Shown: positions 7,218-15,208, counted from the first letter of the stretch. The stretch is 15,291 nt of DNA from Bacteroidota bacterium (GCA_021793635.1 JAJYSI010000023.1:1-15291); one strand, 5' to 3'. Notes: generated by a model not told the origin, from the sequence alone. Program-made: numbers and translations.

Positions 7218-10021
7218 CCAAAGAAGAATTGATAAAATAACCTCGGCTGAAGTCTTGAAAAGTTATTTTCTATTCTTTTGCCGATGTCGTATCTCAGCAC
7301 AAGAATTCCAAATAAATTAAATCTTATGCCGACGCCAATGTCGCCCAAAGTTTCGTTATAAGTATTATCCCAGGCGCTGCCGGCGTCAAAAAATGCTGCA
7401 CCTCTAATTGCAGAAAATCCAAGACCAAGGAATGGAAATTTAATGTTCAACTCGTCAATTAATGGAAATCGTAATTCTGTAGAAGTCAGCCACATTTTCT
7501 GCCCGCGGATTGACCAGAGGGGCCAGCCGCGCAAGTCCCAGCTTCCGCCCATAAAATATCTTCTTGGATCAGTTCCCTGGTTATAAAATACTGCTGCTCT
7601 AAATGCGAGCGCAGTTGTGTATCCCAATCTAAAATATTGCCTGTAATCTCCAATGATAGAAAAATAATCTACATTGCTGTATTTTACATCGCCGGTATAT
7701 CCTAAAAGAAACCGCGCTCTGGTACCATCAATCGGACCGGTTGGTCCCCAAAGTGAATTATCAAAAACATATGAAAGCGTATTGCTGACGAGTAATGATT
7801 TCTGTTCAAGGATGCCGTTGATGTCCTGCTTATCGGAATTTATTACTGAAACGTCGGCTTCAATGCGTGCAAAAACTGAAAGCGGATAATAAAGCAGAAA
7901 GAAGCCGCCGAAGCTTCTTTCAAAAAAATATTCATCTGATTGAGTCAGATCGTACCTGTCGCCGCTGAAATGAAAAACTCCGTATCCGTAATTTGCTCGT
8001 TGCCCAAGGTTGATCCTTTCCAATTCTACGTTGAAGCTTTTCAAAATATCCGATTGTACCTGAGCCGTATTATAAATTAGGAAATAGTAATTATCATTTC
8101 CAAGCAAATCACTTAATGAAAAAACCGCTCCTCCCTGCGTGCCGAATACAGGATCGGTTGTTACTTCGCTTTGAGCATAATCCAAACTATACTGTCTCTT
8201 GTACTTTACTTCTTCCCGCTGAATATTTTGAGCAATCATACCCGGCTCCCATTTTCCGGCTGTAGAATCAATCTGCATTGCAATCATTTTTGCAGTGTCA
8301 AGGTTAGTCGTATCAATTTTATCTTCATATAAATTGAATGCGAATTTTTCAAAGCCGGAAAAGACAATCTTGTTCGTATCAAGATAAACCGGATTAAATG
8401 CGCTTGTTATAAAATAGGTAAGCTTCTGCACGTTATGAGAAAACAATCCGTTATCAATCGGCATACGGTAAATGTTTCTGACGCCGTCGAGTTCTGCTGT
8501 AAATAATAGCGTTTTTTTATCAGGAGAAATTATTGGCGAATAACATCCCGCATCAAGATAAGTAATATAATTTATCTTGTGAGTAATCAAGTTGTAGGCA
8601 AATAAATTGTAAACGCCCTTGTATTTTCCGGCAGTTCTGTCTGAAGAAAAGATAATTTGGTTTCTGTTTAATCCGAATGCAGGATCTTCATCATCATAAA
8701 TATCATTCGTCAGTCTGGTAAGCGAATCTGAAGTAAGATCGTAAATAAAAATATCGCTGAATCCTTTCTGGTCAACGGCATGAAAAACTACTTTATCGCC
8801 GGAAGGAGAAAATTTAGGCGAGGCAATACTGATCAAATCCGGGTTCTGGAAATTCTTAATAATTTTATTTTCTTTTATTGAAAAGAAATGAATTGCATCA
8901 GTGCCGCCGGCTTTAGTAACGAAGGCAAGAATTCCGGCATTTGAAATATCAATGGAAGATTGGAACAGATGAAATGATTCTAGTTCTTCCGACTTTTCAC
9001 CGCGCAATACTAATTCCGGTTCAAATGGCTTTTTACCTTTTCCTCCAATCTCTAACCTGTAAACAGATGAATATCCATCGCGGTTGCCGACAAAGTAAAG
9101 GTATTTTTTCCCGTTGATAGCATATGGAACCGGCGAGAAATTAAATCCAAAGTCTGTTAGTTTTTCCGATGACATTTCCGGAGGAGTATAATTCTTGAGC
9201 AAAGGATAATATTTCTGCTTTAGATAAAATGTCCACTGCTCATCTATTTTGTTGATCGGTTCGCCGAGTGTATATTCCATAACTTTTGTGAAACTCGTAT
9301 ACATCCAAAAATTATCAACAAGCTGAAGGACTTTTTCTCTGCCGAAACGGTGCGCGACAAACTCAAGAAAATTTTGTCCTTCCTTGTACATTAAAAAAGT
9401 GCCGCTGATTTTATAAATGTTTGCAAGATCGAAAAAATTGCCGTTAATAACCGCATCCCTCATTACCATTTTTGCCTGCGCGTCAGGCTTAACGGAAATG
9501 TATTCGGCTAAACCTTCGGTATACCAGAGCGGCGGGAAGTAATCCGCTGCCAAACGATGGTCGCGGAAAATGCGGAGTAATTTCAAAGTCATAAAAACAT
9601 GTACCAGCTCATGCCTAATTACATGCCTGAACTCTACAAGCGAACCTGTATTTGGAATTACAACTCTGCCTTTTACGTATTCAAAAAATCCGCCAACGCC
9701 TTCCGGAATCAATCCCGGTGTGGTGTTTGTCTGTTCAAATTGATTTGAAGTATTATAGAATATGAGCGGTATTTTATTCGGGACCAGGTAGTTAAATCTT
9801 ACTTTGTATTCTTCGTATGTCTGTTCGGCAATCTCCGCACCTATACTTGCCACTCTTTCCATTTCACCATAATAATAAATGTTGAAATGTTTTGTGTGAA
9901 GAACTTTCCAGTCAAATTTCTCGTACTGGACTTTATTCCTTCCGAAGAAGTAGTACTGCCCGAATGCAGTTGAGTAGAATAAGGCAAGAAGGATAAGAGA
10001 ATATTTTAAAATTCTGTTCAA
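7205..10021 (-). CDS. Secreted HExxH metallopeptidase / PD40 propeller / Omp85-type beta-barrel fusion
   Basis: This 938-aa protein has three parts. A signal peptide (about 1-21, FYSTAFGQ) precedes a peptidase-MA-like domain (about 30-280). That domain carries the zinc motif HELVH (137-141) and WYTEGLAEY (166-174), where Glu169 is the likely third ligand. Next is a TolB/PD40-type propeller (about 290-560) with repeats such as FSPSGDKVVF (404-413), FGLNRNQIIFSS (449-460) and ISPDKKTLLF (498-507). The C-terminal third is a beta-barrel. It has the Omp85 loop-6-type motif WDLRGW (828-833), FFDAGSAW (877-884), and a terminal aromatic strand ending in Phe, the outer-membrane beta-signal. I see no POTRA domains. 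The start is TTG at 10021, supported by GAAGGAG upstream and the signal peptide at exactly this point. It ends 13 bp inside the BamB-like gene. Its role is unknown; proteolysis, secretion or outer-membrane assembly are possible. Confidence 0.9.
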   Translation of the reverse strand: MNRILKYSLILLALFYSTAFGQYYFFGRNKVQYEKFDWKVLHTKHFNIYYYGEMERVASIGAEIAEQTYEEYKVRFNYLVPNKIPLIFYNTSNQFEQTNTTPGLIPEGVGGFFEYVKGRVVIPNTGSLVEFRHVIRHELVHVFMTLKLLRIFRDHRLAADYFPPLWYTEGLAEYISVKPDAQAKMVMRDAVINGNFFDLANIYKISGTFLMYKEGQNFLEFVAHRFGREKVLQLVDNFWMYTSFTKVMEYTLGEPINKIDEQWTFYLKQKYYPLLKNYTPPEMSSEKLTDFGFNFSPVPYAINGKKYLYFVGNRDGYSSVYRLEIGGKGKKPFEPELVLRGEKSEELESFHLFQSSIDISNAGILAFVTKAGGTDAIHFFSIKENKIIKNFQNPDLISIASPKFSPSGDKVVFHAVDQKGFSDIFIYDLTSDSLTRLTNDIYDDEDPAFGLNRNQIIFSSDRTAGKYKGVYNLFAYNLITHKINYITYLDAGCYSPIISPDKKTLLFTAELDGVRNIYRMPIDNGLFSHNVQKLTYFITSAFNPVYLDTNKIVFSGFEKFAFNLYEDKIDTTNLDTAKMIAMQIDSTAGKWEPGMIAQNIQREEVKYKRQYSLDYAQSEVTTDPVFGTQGGAVFSLSDLLGNDNYYFLIYNTAQVQSDILKSFNVELERINLGQRANYGYGVFHFSGDRYDLTQSDEYFFERSFGGFFLLYYPLSVFARIEADVSVINSDKQDINGILEQKSLLVSNTLSYVFDNSLWGPTGPIDGTRARFLLGYTGDVKYSNVDYFSIIGDYRQYFRLGYTTALAFRAAVFYNQGTDPRRYFMGGSWDLRGWPLWSIRGQKMWLTSTELRFPLIDELNIKFPFLGLGFSAIRGAAFFDAGSAWDNTYNETLGDIGVGIRFNLFGILVLRYDIGKRIENNFSRLQPRLFYQFFFGWDF

Positions 10022-10025
10022 AGAA

Positions 10026-10032
10026 CTCCTTC
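10026..10032 (-). promoter_or_regulatory. Ribosome binding site of the peptidase-Omp85 fusion gene
   Basis: The minus strand reads GAAGGAG, then TTCT, then the TTG start. It is a strong SD at short but acceptable spacing in the 24-nt gap after ptsI. It supports initiation at TTG; no ATG is available near the signal peptide. Confidence 0.7.
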
Positions 10033-10045
10033 ATTATTTCAAACA

Positions 10046-11812
10046 TTAAATAATGTTTCGCGTCCTCGTAATTGAGTTTTCAACAAAGAATCTTTCAAGC
10101 CTGTCGGTAATTTCTTTTTCCGAAATACAAGCCAGACAGTCATCAGCAAGCTTTTTTGCTTTCTGATATGAAATGCTTCTGATTATTCTTTTTGCATAAG
10201 GAATTGTAGCCGGAGCCAAACTCAAAATCGGCATTCCAAGTCCTATTAACAAAGGTATAGCAAGCGTATCTGCTGCCATTTCTCCGCAGATGCTGATCGT
10301 TTTGTTTGCCCTGGTCGTCTCTTTAATTACATGACTTAAAGTCCGGATCATTGATGGATGAAATTCCTGATAAAGTTCCGAGACAAGATCATTGCCGCGG
10401 TCAACTGCCATCAAGTATTGAATTAAGTCATTTGTTCCGATGCTTATAAAGTCAACTTCACTTGCAAGTTCGTAACTCATAACTGCTGCCGCAGGAACTT
10501 CAATCATTATTCCAATTCTAATGTTGCGGTCGAAAGGAACTTTTTCCGCTCTTAATTCTTCTTTACACTTTGAAATGATAGCTAATGATTTCTGGATCTC
10601 ATTTAGGGTAGTTACCATTGGAAGCATCAACTGAATATTTTTATTCTTGCTTGCTCTTAAGACCGCTCTGATTTGAGTCTTAAATAATTTTTCGTTCTCA
10701 AGCAGAAGTCTTATGCCTCTCAGTCCAAGAAACGGATTCGGCTCTGTAAAGCTCAAGAATTTAAATTTATCGCCGCCGATATCAAACGCACGGATTGTTA
10801 ATGGTGAAGGATAAATTCTGGTAGCAAGCTTCTCATAAACTTCAGCTTGTTCCTGCTCTGAAGGAAATTCTCCGAACTCTTCAAGCAACTGCTCGGTTCG
10901 GTAAAGACCAATTCCTTTCGCTCCGTTTGTAACTACAATTTCAATTTCACCTGTAACATCCACATTTGCAAGCAGAGTAATTTCTTTACCGTCTATAGTC
11001 TCCGCCGGCTGATCTTTTAATTCTTTTAATCCTCGCTGAAGCTCTGCCAGATGCTCGGCTTTTGTCTCGAAATAATGTATCTGTTCTTCGGTAGGATTTA
11101 CCAATACATATCCGTGGAAACCATCCACTATAATTGTATCATCTTCTTTGATCTGCTTGGTTGCGTTATGAGTTCCGACTACGGCAGGAATATTTAATGA
11201 ACGTGAAATAATCGCTGCGTGAGAAGTCAATCCGCCGTGATCGGTTACAAAGCCTTTCACATTGCTTCTGGAAAGAAGAATTGTATCAGCAGGTGTTAAA
11301 GTATCTGCAACCACGATAATGTCATTTGTAATTCTTGATTGCCATCTTTTCTTTTGGAGATTCCTAATTATTCTATTTTTTATATCTTCAATATCATTAG
11401 CTCTCTCGCTCATATACTCTTCATGTGCCTTGTTCATTAGCTGCTGATATTTTGAAATCTCATCATTGACTATATACTCAGGCTGTTTCTTTTCCGAAGA
11501 AATTCTATTCTTAATATTACCGATAAGAAAAGGATCGTCAAGTATCATTAACTGCGCCTCAAAAATTGCGGCACGGTTTCCTTCCATCTTCTCTTTAGCG
11601 ATAGAGAAAATCTTATTCAGTTCCTTTTTGGACTTCTCAAGAGCTTCATTAAAATTCTGAATTGCCTCTTCAACATTTTCTACGGCGCCGTCTTTAACTT
11701 CCAGTTTTTCTTTTGAATAAAGATAAACCTTTCCGATTACGATACCGGGAGCCGCGGCAATTCCTGCAACCTTGTTTGAAGCCTCTTTAAATATTTGTTT
11801 AAAGTTTTTCAA
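10046..11812 (-). CDS. ptsI: Phosphoenolpyruvate-protein phosphotransferase (PTS enzyme I)
   Basis: Enzyme I takes phosphate from PEP and passes it to HPr, the first step of the phosphotransferase system, in the cytosol. The 588-aa protein has the expected parts: GIAAAPGIVIG at 17-27, the phospho-histidine site GGLTSHAA with His198, the PEP-binding GLYRTE (302-307), IMIEVPAA (435-442), DFISIGTNDLIQY (454-466), and ICGEMA with Cys509 in the active site. It is slightly longer than usual, through a 14-residue N-terminal lead. The start is TTG at 11812, overlapping the ptsH stop as TTGA; no ATG exists before the conserved N-terminal motif. A GAGG lies about 12 nt upstream, rather far for an SD, so coupling to ptsH is likely. 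Gln308 follows RTE where Phe is common. No EII permease gene is in the window. Confidence 0.96.
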   Translation of the reverse strand: MKNFKQIFKEASNKVAGIAAAPGIVIGKVYLYSKEKLEVKDGAVENVEEAIQNFNEALEKSKKELNKIFSIAKEKMEGNRAAIFEAQLMILDDPFLIGNIKNRISSEKKQPEYIVNDEISKYQQLMNKAHEEYMSERANDIEDIKNRIIRNLQKKRWQSRITNDIIVVADTLTPADTILLSRSNVKGFVTDHGGLTSHAAIISRSLNIPAVVGTHNATKQIKEDDTIIVDGFHGYVLVNPTEEQIHYFETKAEHLAELQRGLKELKDQPAETIDGKEITLLANVDVTGEIEIVVTNGAKGIGLYRTEQLLEEFGEFPSEQEQAEVYEKLATRIYPSPLTIRAFDIGGDKFKFLSFTEPNPFLGLRGIRLLLENEKLFKTQIRAVLRASKNKNIQLMLPMVTTLNEIQKSLAIISKCKEELRAEKVPFDRNIRIGIMIEVPAAAVMSYELASEVDFISIGTNDLIQYLMAVDRGNDLVSELYQEFHPSMIRTLSHVIKETTRANKTISICGEMAADTLAIPLLIGLGMPILSLAPATIPYAKRIIRSISYQKAKKLADDCLACISEKEITDRLERFFVENSITRTRNII

Positions 11813-12078
11813 AGTTCGTCAAATCCTCTGTTAAAATAGTCGGTTATCTCATCGGCTGCCTGCTGTTCGTCTTCACCCTCAAAGGTCAAAGTAATTTCTG
11901 AACCCATTTCGGCGGCAAGAGTCATTACGCCAATAATACTTTTACCGTTGATATTTAATCCATCCTTGGAAATATTGAAATCACATTTATATTTTGCTGC
12001 CAGTTTAACTATTGTTGCGGCTGGTCGAGTATGCAAACCAGCCTTGTTTATAATTTTTACTTTTTTTTCTATCATCAT
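11809..12078 (-). CDS. ptsH: Phosphocarrier protein HPr
   Basis: HPr relays phosphate from enzyme I to sugar-specific EII proteins. The 89-aa product has the active-site motif GLHTRPA with the phosphorylated histidine (His16 counting both initial Met codons, His15 if the second ATG is used). It also has the regulatory serine in GKSIIGVMTLAA (Ser47, or Ser46 by the second start). The second numbering matches the classic His15/Ser46 layout, so either ATG may serve. The conserved serine suggests control by an HPr kinase/phosphorylase encoded elsewhere. The first ATG overlaps the prenyl-synthase stop as ATGA, and the stop overlaps the ptsI TTG. No SD is visible, so translation is probably coupled to the upstream gene. 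Confidence 0.96.
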   Translation of the reverse strand: MMIEKKVKIINKAGLHTRPAATIVKLAAKYKCDFNISKDGLNINGKSIIGVMTLAAEMGSEITLTFEGEDEQQAADEITDYFNRGFDEL

Positions 12079-13067
12079 TTGTTTCTGTTAATTAAAGAAT
12101 CTGCAAGCCAGGTAAACCACCGGCGGTAATTTTCTTCCTTCAATATTTTAATTGAGTTCAATGCTTTTTGAGTGTATCTCTTTATTTCGCTCGATGCTTC
12201 ATTCAAAACATCCAGCTTAATATATAAATCCTTGTAAGCCTGAATTTCTTCGTGCTTAATTCCTTTTTCTTCGATAACACTTAATAGCGACTGCCTCTCT
12301 TTACCTTTTGCTTTTTCAAGCGCCTTTATAAAGAGAAATGTCTTTTTTCCTTCGACTAAATCTCCACCTACAAATTTACCGAATTCATTTTCATTACCGG
12401 TGATATCCAACAAATCATCGTTGATTTGGAAAGCAATTCCAATGTTTCTTCCAAACCTGCCGAGTGCTCTTATCTCGTTTTTACTTCCGCCGCCAAGTAT
12501 ACCTCCGATAACACAGCACATTTCCATCATTGCTGCTGTCTTTTTCTTAATCATCAAAATATATTCATCAATTGAAACAGCTTTACGAATCTCAAAATCT
12601 TTGTCTTGGCTTTGCCCTTCGCAAACTTCAACCAATCCTTTTGTAAATTCCTTTAAAATGATTTTTGTATTCCCGTTGCAGTCCTTTAAAAGATATTCAT
12701 AAGCAACCGACAGCAAACTGTCGCCAGCAAGAATTGCCGTGCTTAGATCGTATTTTTTATGAAGCGTAAGTAAATTTCTTCTTTTGTCCGCATTGTCCAT
12801 TATGTCGTCATGGACAAGAGTAAAATTATGAAGAAGCTCAACGGCAGCCGCAGCATTGTATGCTTTGCTTAATTTGCCGCCGACTGCCTTTACCGAAAGC
12901 AAAACAAGCAGCGGGCGAAGCCTTTTTCCGCCTCCATTTATTATGTATGAAGCCGGTTCATATAAAGAATGCGGCTCTCTTTTGTCAAGGCTTTCAATAA
13001 GCTTACGCTCTATTTTTTTTCTTTCTTTTTCAAGGAACAACGAAAAATGTTTTTCCATTCCCCTCAT
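12075..13067 (-). CDS. trans-Prenyl diphosphate synthase (geranylgeranyl/farnesyl type)
   Basis: The enzyme condenses IPP with allylic diphosphates to make linear prenyl diphosphates for quinones, carotenoids or polyprenyl carriers. The 330-aa protein has GGGKRLRP (45-52), the first Asp-rich motif HDDIMD (86-91, Asp87/88/91) and the second, FQINDDLLD (213-221, Asp217/218/221). The first motif is the short DDxxD form, not the DDxxxxD form of bacterial FPP synthases. Phe82 sits five residues before it, as in some short-chain GGPP synthases. I therefore favour a C20 product, with C15 possible. The canonical RRGxPT after the motif is altered here to RRNLLTLH, a mild oddity. The ATG at 13067 shares one base with the fni stop (TAATG), with AAGGA about 12 nt upstream; Met4 is an alternative start. 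The gene follows IPP isomerase, its substrate supplier. Confidence 0.92.
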   Translation of the reverse strand: MRGMEKHFSLFLEKERKKIERKLIESLDKREPHSLYEPASYIINGGGKRLRPLLVLLSVKAVGGKLSKAYNAAAAVELLHNFTLVHDDIMDNADKRRNLLTLHKKYDLSTAILAGDSLLSVAYEYLLKDCNGNTKIILKEFTKGLVEVCEGQSQDKDFEIRKAVSIDEYILMIKKKTAAMMEMCCVIGGILGGGSKNEIRALGRFGRNIGIAFQINDDLLDITGNENEFGKFVGGDLVEGKKTFLFIKALEKAKGKERQSLLSVIEEKGIKHEEIQAYKDLYIKLDVLNEASSEIKRYTQKALNSIKILKEENYRRWFTWLADSLINRNK

Positions 13068-14113
13068 TAGTATAATTTTTCCTTTCGAATCAATTTATTA
13101 TTCCTTAATTCATCAATTGAAAACGAGCCGCTTAGAAACATTATCTTTCTAACTATTTCAAACCACTCCTTAATTAATTTCTGAACACCTTCTGCACCGG
13201 TTTTGTTTAACTCCTGCAGAATAATTCTTGCCGAGGCAGCAATGTCAGCTCCAAGAGCAAGAGCTTTAGCGGCATCTATTCCATTATTAACTCCGCCCGA
13301 ACCGATTAGCACAAAATCATATTTGCTTTTCAACTCCGATACAGTTTGAATGCAGTATGAAGTTGGTAATCCCCAATCCCAAAATTCATAATTTTGGATT
13401 TCATTATTTCTCAAAATTTCCACGCCTGCCCAGCTTGTACCTCCAGCGCCTGCAACATCTATTCCTTTAACTCCGGCTTCGAGTAATTTTTGCGCCGTGT
13501 CTTTGGAAATGCCTGCACCGACTTCCTTAACTATTACCGGAATTTCCAAAAACCTTACAAGCTTCTCAATAGATTTCAGCAGTCCATTAAAATTGGGTTC
13601 GCCTCTTTTCTGCAAAAGCTCCTGCACCGGATTTGCATGAATAAACAATCCGTCTGCCTCAATCAAATCGGCAATGTATTTAATTCCATCAAAGTTTTTA
13701 AGCTTTGCAATTTGAGCCGCTCCGATATTTCCAAGCACCGGAATTTTTGGAGCGTTCTTTCTAATTACTTTATAAGATTCATGAAATTTATTGCTTTCAA
13801 GTGCCTGCCTTTGGCTGCCTACACCCATTGCTATGTTCAACTCATTAGCGGCAATTGCAAGCTGCCCATTTATGTTTTCCGTTTCCTTGGCTCCTCCGGT
13901 CATGCATGAAATTAGAAACGGATAGCTGATTTCTTTTCCGAAAAAATTTGTTTTTAAATCGATCTTGCTGATTTCAACTTCAGTAATTGCACAATGAACA
14001 AATTCATATTTTTCGAACCCTGTTGTCTTCTGCTTAAAGGCGACATCGTCGGTAAGGCACAATTCAAGATGTTCTATCTTCCGCTGCGATATTAAATTTG
14101 AATCGTCTGGCAT
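13067..14113 (-). CDS. fni: Type 2 isopentenyl-diphosphate delta-isomerase
   Basis: This FMN- and NADPH-dependent enzyme interconverts IPP and DMAPP, the two C5 isoprenoid units. The 348-aa TIM-barrel protein shows the type 2 signatures in order: RKIEHL (11-16), SCMTGG (69-74), VGSQRQ (98-103), GNIGAAQ (128-134), HANPVQE (159-165, where HLNPxQE is more common), VKEVGAGIS (195-203), DVAGAGGTSW (219-228), WGLPT (247-251) and the FMN phosphate-binding GSGGVNNGIDAAKALALGAD (271-290). Start and length fit the family. It is the first gene of the long run, with about 230 bp of gene-free sequence upstream. No good SD is visible before the ATG. The downstream prenyl synthase uses its products. Confidence 0.96.
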   Translation of the reverse strand: MPDDSNLISQRKIEHLELCLTDDVAFKQKTTGFEKYEFVHCAITEVEISKIDLKTNFFGKEISYPFLISCMTGGAKETENINGQLAIAANELNIAMGVGSQRQALESNKFHESYKVIRKNAPKIPVLGNIGAAQIAKLKNFDGIKYIADLIEADGLFIHANPVQELLQKRGEPNFNGLLKSIEKLVRFLEIPVIVKEVGAGISKDTAQKLLEAGVKGIDVAGAGGTSWAGVEILRNNEIQNYEFWDWGLPTSYCIQTVSELKSKYDFVLIGSGGVNNGIDAAKALALGADIAASARIILQELNKTGAEGVQKLIKEWFEIVRKIMFLSGSFSIDELRNNKLIRKEKLY

Positions 14114-14343
14114 AAAGGTGAATTACTAAATTATTATTTGCTCGAAAAGATATTAAAATTTGTCGAAAAATCCTTAAGAGATTTCCCGGCATTAAAAGCA
14201 TTTTTTATCTCAAAACTCAAATCAAAGTTTCATTGTAGATTTAGCCTAACAATTTTTAAATAAGAAAAGTAGTCCGGATGGACAAATAACCGGCGGGCTA
14301 AAGAAGAAATTTATTTAGTTAAGTATTGTTTTAGTAATTGAGC
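14114..14343 (-). other. 230-bp gene-free region upstream of fni, probable operon promoter region
   Basis: No coding sequence is evident in any frame. The stretch is AT-rich with one GC-richer island at about 14270-14299, containing GTCCGGATGGAC (a 4-bp inverted repeat) and CCGGCGGGCT. I looked for TTGACA/TATAAT pairs and for the Bacteroidota -33/-7 pattern (TTG with TAnnTTTG) on the minus strand and found no convincing match. By position it must contain the end of the methyltransferase transcript and the promoter for the fni-comEC gene run. I saw no hairpin followed by a T-run for a terminator. Confidence 0.5.
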
Positions 14344-15180
14344 TTACAGCCTTTCGCAATCGAATGTGGCGAAAGGTACGCTAAGTTTAATTTCACCTTC
14401 TTTTGCTGCGGCTTCATTCATTCTATCTTCAATCGAATAAAATATCTCTTCCAGTTTCACTTTATCTATAATTTCTATCCATGAAGGAAGAAACCAGTAT
14501 TTGATAAATGAATGATTGAACATTGAAGATGCATCGGCAAATCGCAAATAAAAAATATCTTCTTCTACTTCCTTGATGTTAAAGCCATGCGAAGTCACCA
14601 GTTTTTTCATTTCAACAAGAGGCTTTCTTTTATGATAAATATGTTCATGCATCTTTTTTATTGCCGGATCCATTTTCCTTTTTTCAAGCACATCTTTTAA
14701 GATTTTATAGAATTCCATCATAGTGCCTTCAAGATTCATTGTAAACACAAACTGGGCACCCGGTTTACTTACTCTCCGACACTCGCTAAATGTTTTAGAA
14801 ATATCTTGGACATTATTTATTCCGTTGTTGGAAACTATTAAGTCGAAGTATGAATTTTCGAAAGGAAGCTTTTCTGAAAAGCCGTCAATGATCTTAATAT
14901 TTTTTAATCCGTATTTTTTAATTTTCAAATCGGCTCTTCCAATTGCTTCCTTCCAGGGATCTATCCCGTAGACAAAAGATGACTCGCCAAGTCTTTGCGC
15001 AATCTCTATGCATGGAAATCCCAGCCCGCTTCCGATATCCAGAACTTTTAAATTTTTAGCCATCTTAATTTTATTAAGAATGCTCATTCCAAATGGAGCC
15101 GACCATAGCGGAAGCTCATCAATTACAATAACAAAGTCTTTATCTTCAAAGCTCATTTTATCAGTCAAATATTCTTTCAT
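14344..15180 (-). CDS. Class I SAM-dependent methyltransferase of unknown substrate
   Basis: The 278-aa protein has a Rossmann methyltransferase core: motif I KVLDIGSGLG at 45-54 for SAM binding, Asp74 in YGIDPW at the end of the second strand, LPFENSYFDLIVSNNG at 105-120 (motif II region), and a post-motif strand near 142-149. This is the UbiE/Methyltransf_11 style. The C-terminal 120 residues are helical-looking and rich in charged and aromatic residues, and presumably form the substrate pocket, but I do not recognise them. The ATG at 15180 is well supported by AAGGAG with an 8-nt spacer. The gene is separated from the fni run by 230 bp and has its own upstream palindrome, so it appears to be its own unit. 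A small-molecule substrate is more likely than RNA, but this is a guess. Confidence 0.85.
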   Translation of the reverse strand: MKEYLTDKMSFEDKDFVIVIDELPLWSAPFGMSILNKIKMAKNLKVLDIGSGLGFPCIEIAQRLGESSFVYGIDPWKEAIGRADLKIKKYGLKNIKIIDGFSEKLPFENSYFDLIVSNNGINNVQDISKTFSECRRVSKPGAQFVFTMNLEGTMMEFYKILKDVLEKRKMDPAIKKMHEHIYHKRKPLVEMKKLVTSHGFNIKEVEEDIFYLRFADASSMFNHSFIKYWFLPSWIEIIDKVKLEEIFYSIEDRMNEAAAKEGEIKLSVPFATFDCERL

Positions 15181-15188
15181 TTAACTTT

Positions 15189-15194
15189 CTCCTT
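15189..15194 (-). promoter_or_regulatory. Ribosome binding site of the methyltransferase gene
   Basis: AAGGAG on the minus strand lies 8 nt before the ATG at 15180. It is a near-ideal SD that fixes the start. Confidence 0.75.
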
Positions 15195-15208
15195 CTTCTA
15201 AGAAATAA

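Noticed and set aside
12400..12702. 100-codon open frame on the plus strand
   Set aside because: It is antisense to the prenyl diphosphate synthase, and its sequence is a Ser/Ile/Phe-rich shadow with no supporting start signal.
13490..13909. 139-codon open frame on the plus strand
   Set aside because: It lies entirely antisense to fni, has no recognisable motif, and is low-complexity in the way expected of the complement of a conserved gene.
14270..14299. GC-rich island with short inverted repeats between fni and the methyltransferase gene
   Set aside because: The best pairing is 4 bp (GTCC/GGAC) or needs wobble pairs on the strand with no gene. It may be part of a promoter or leader, but nothing specific can be claimed.
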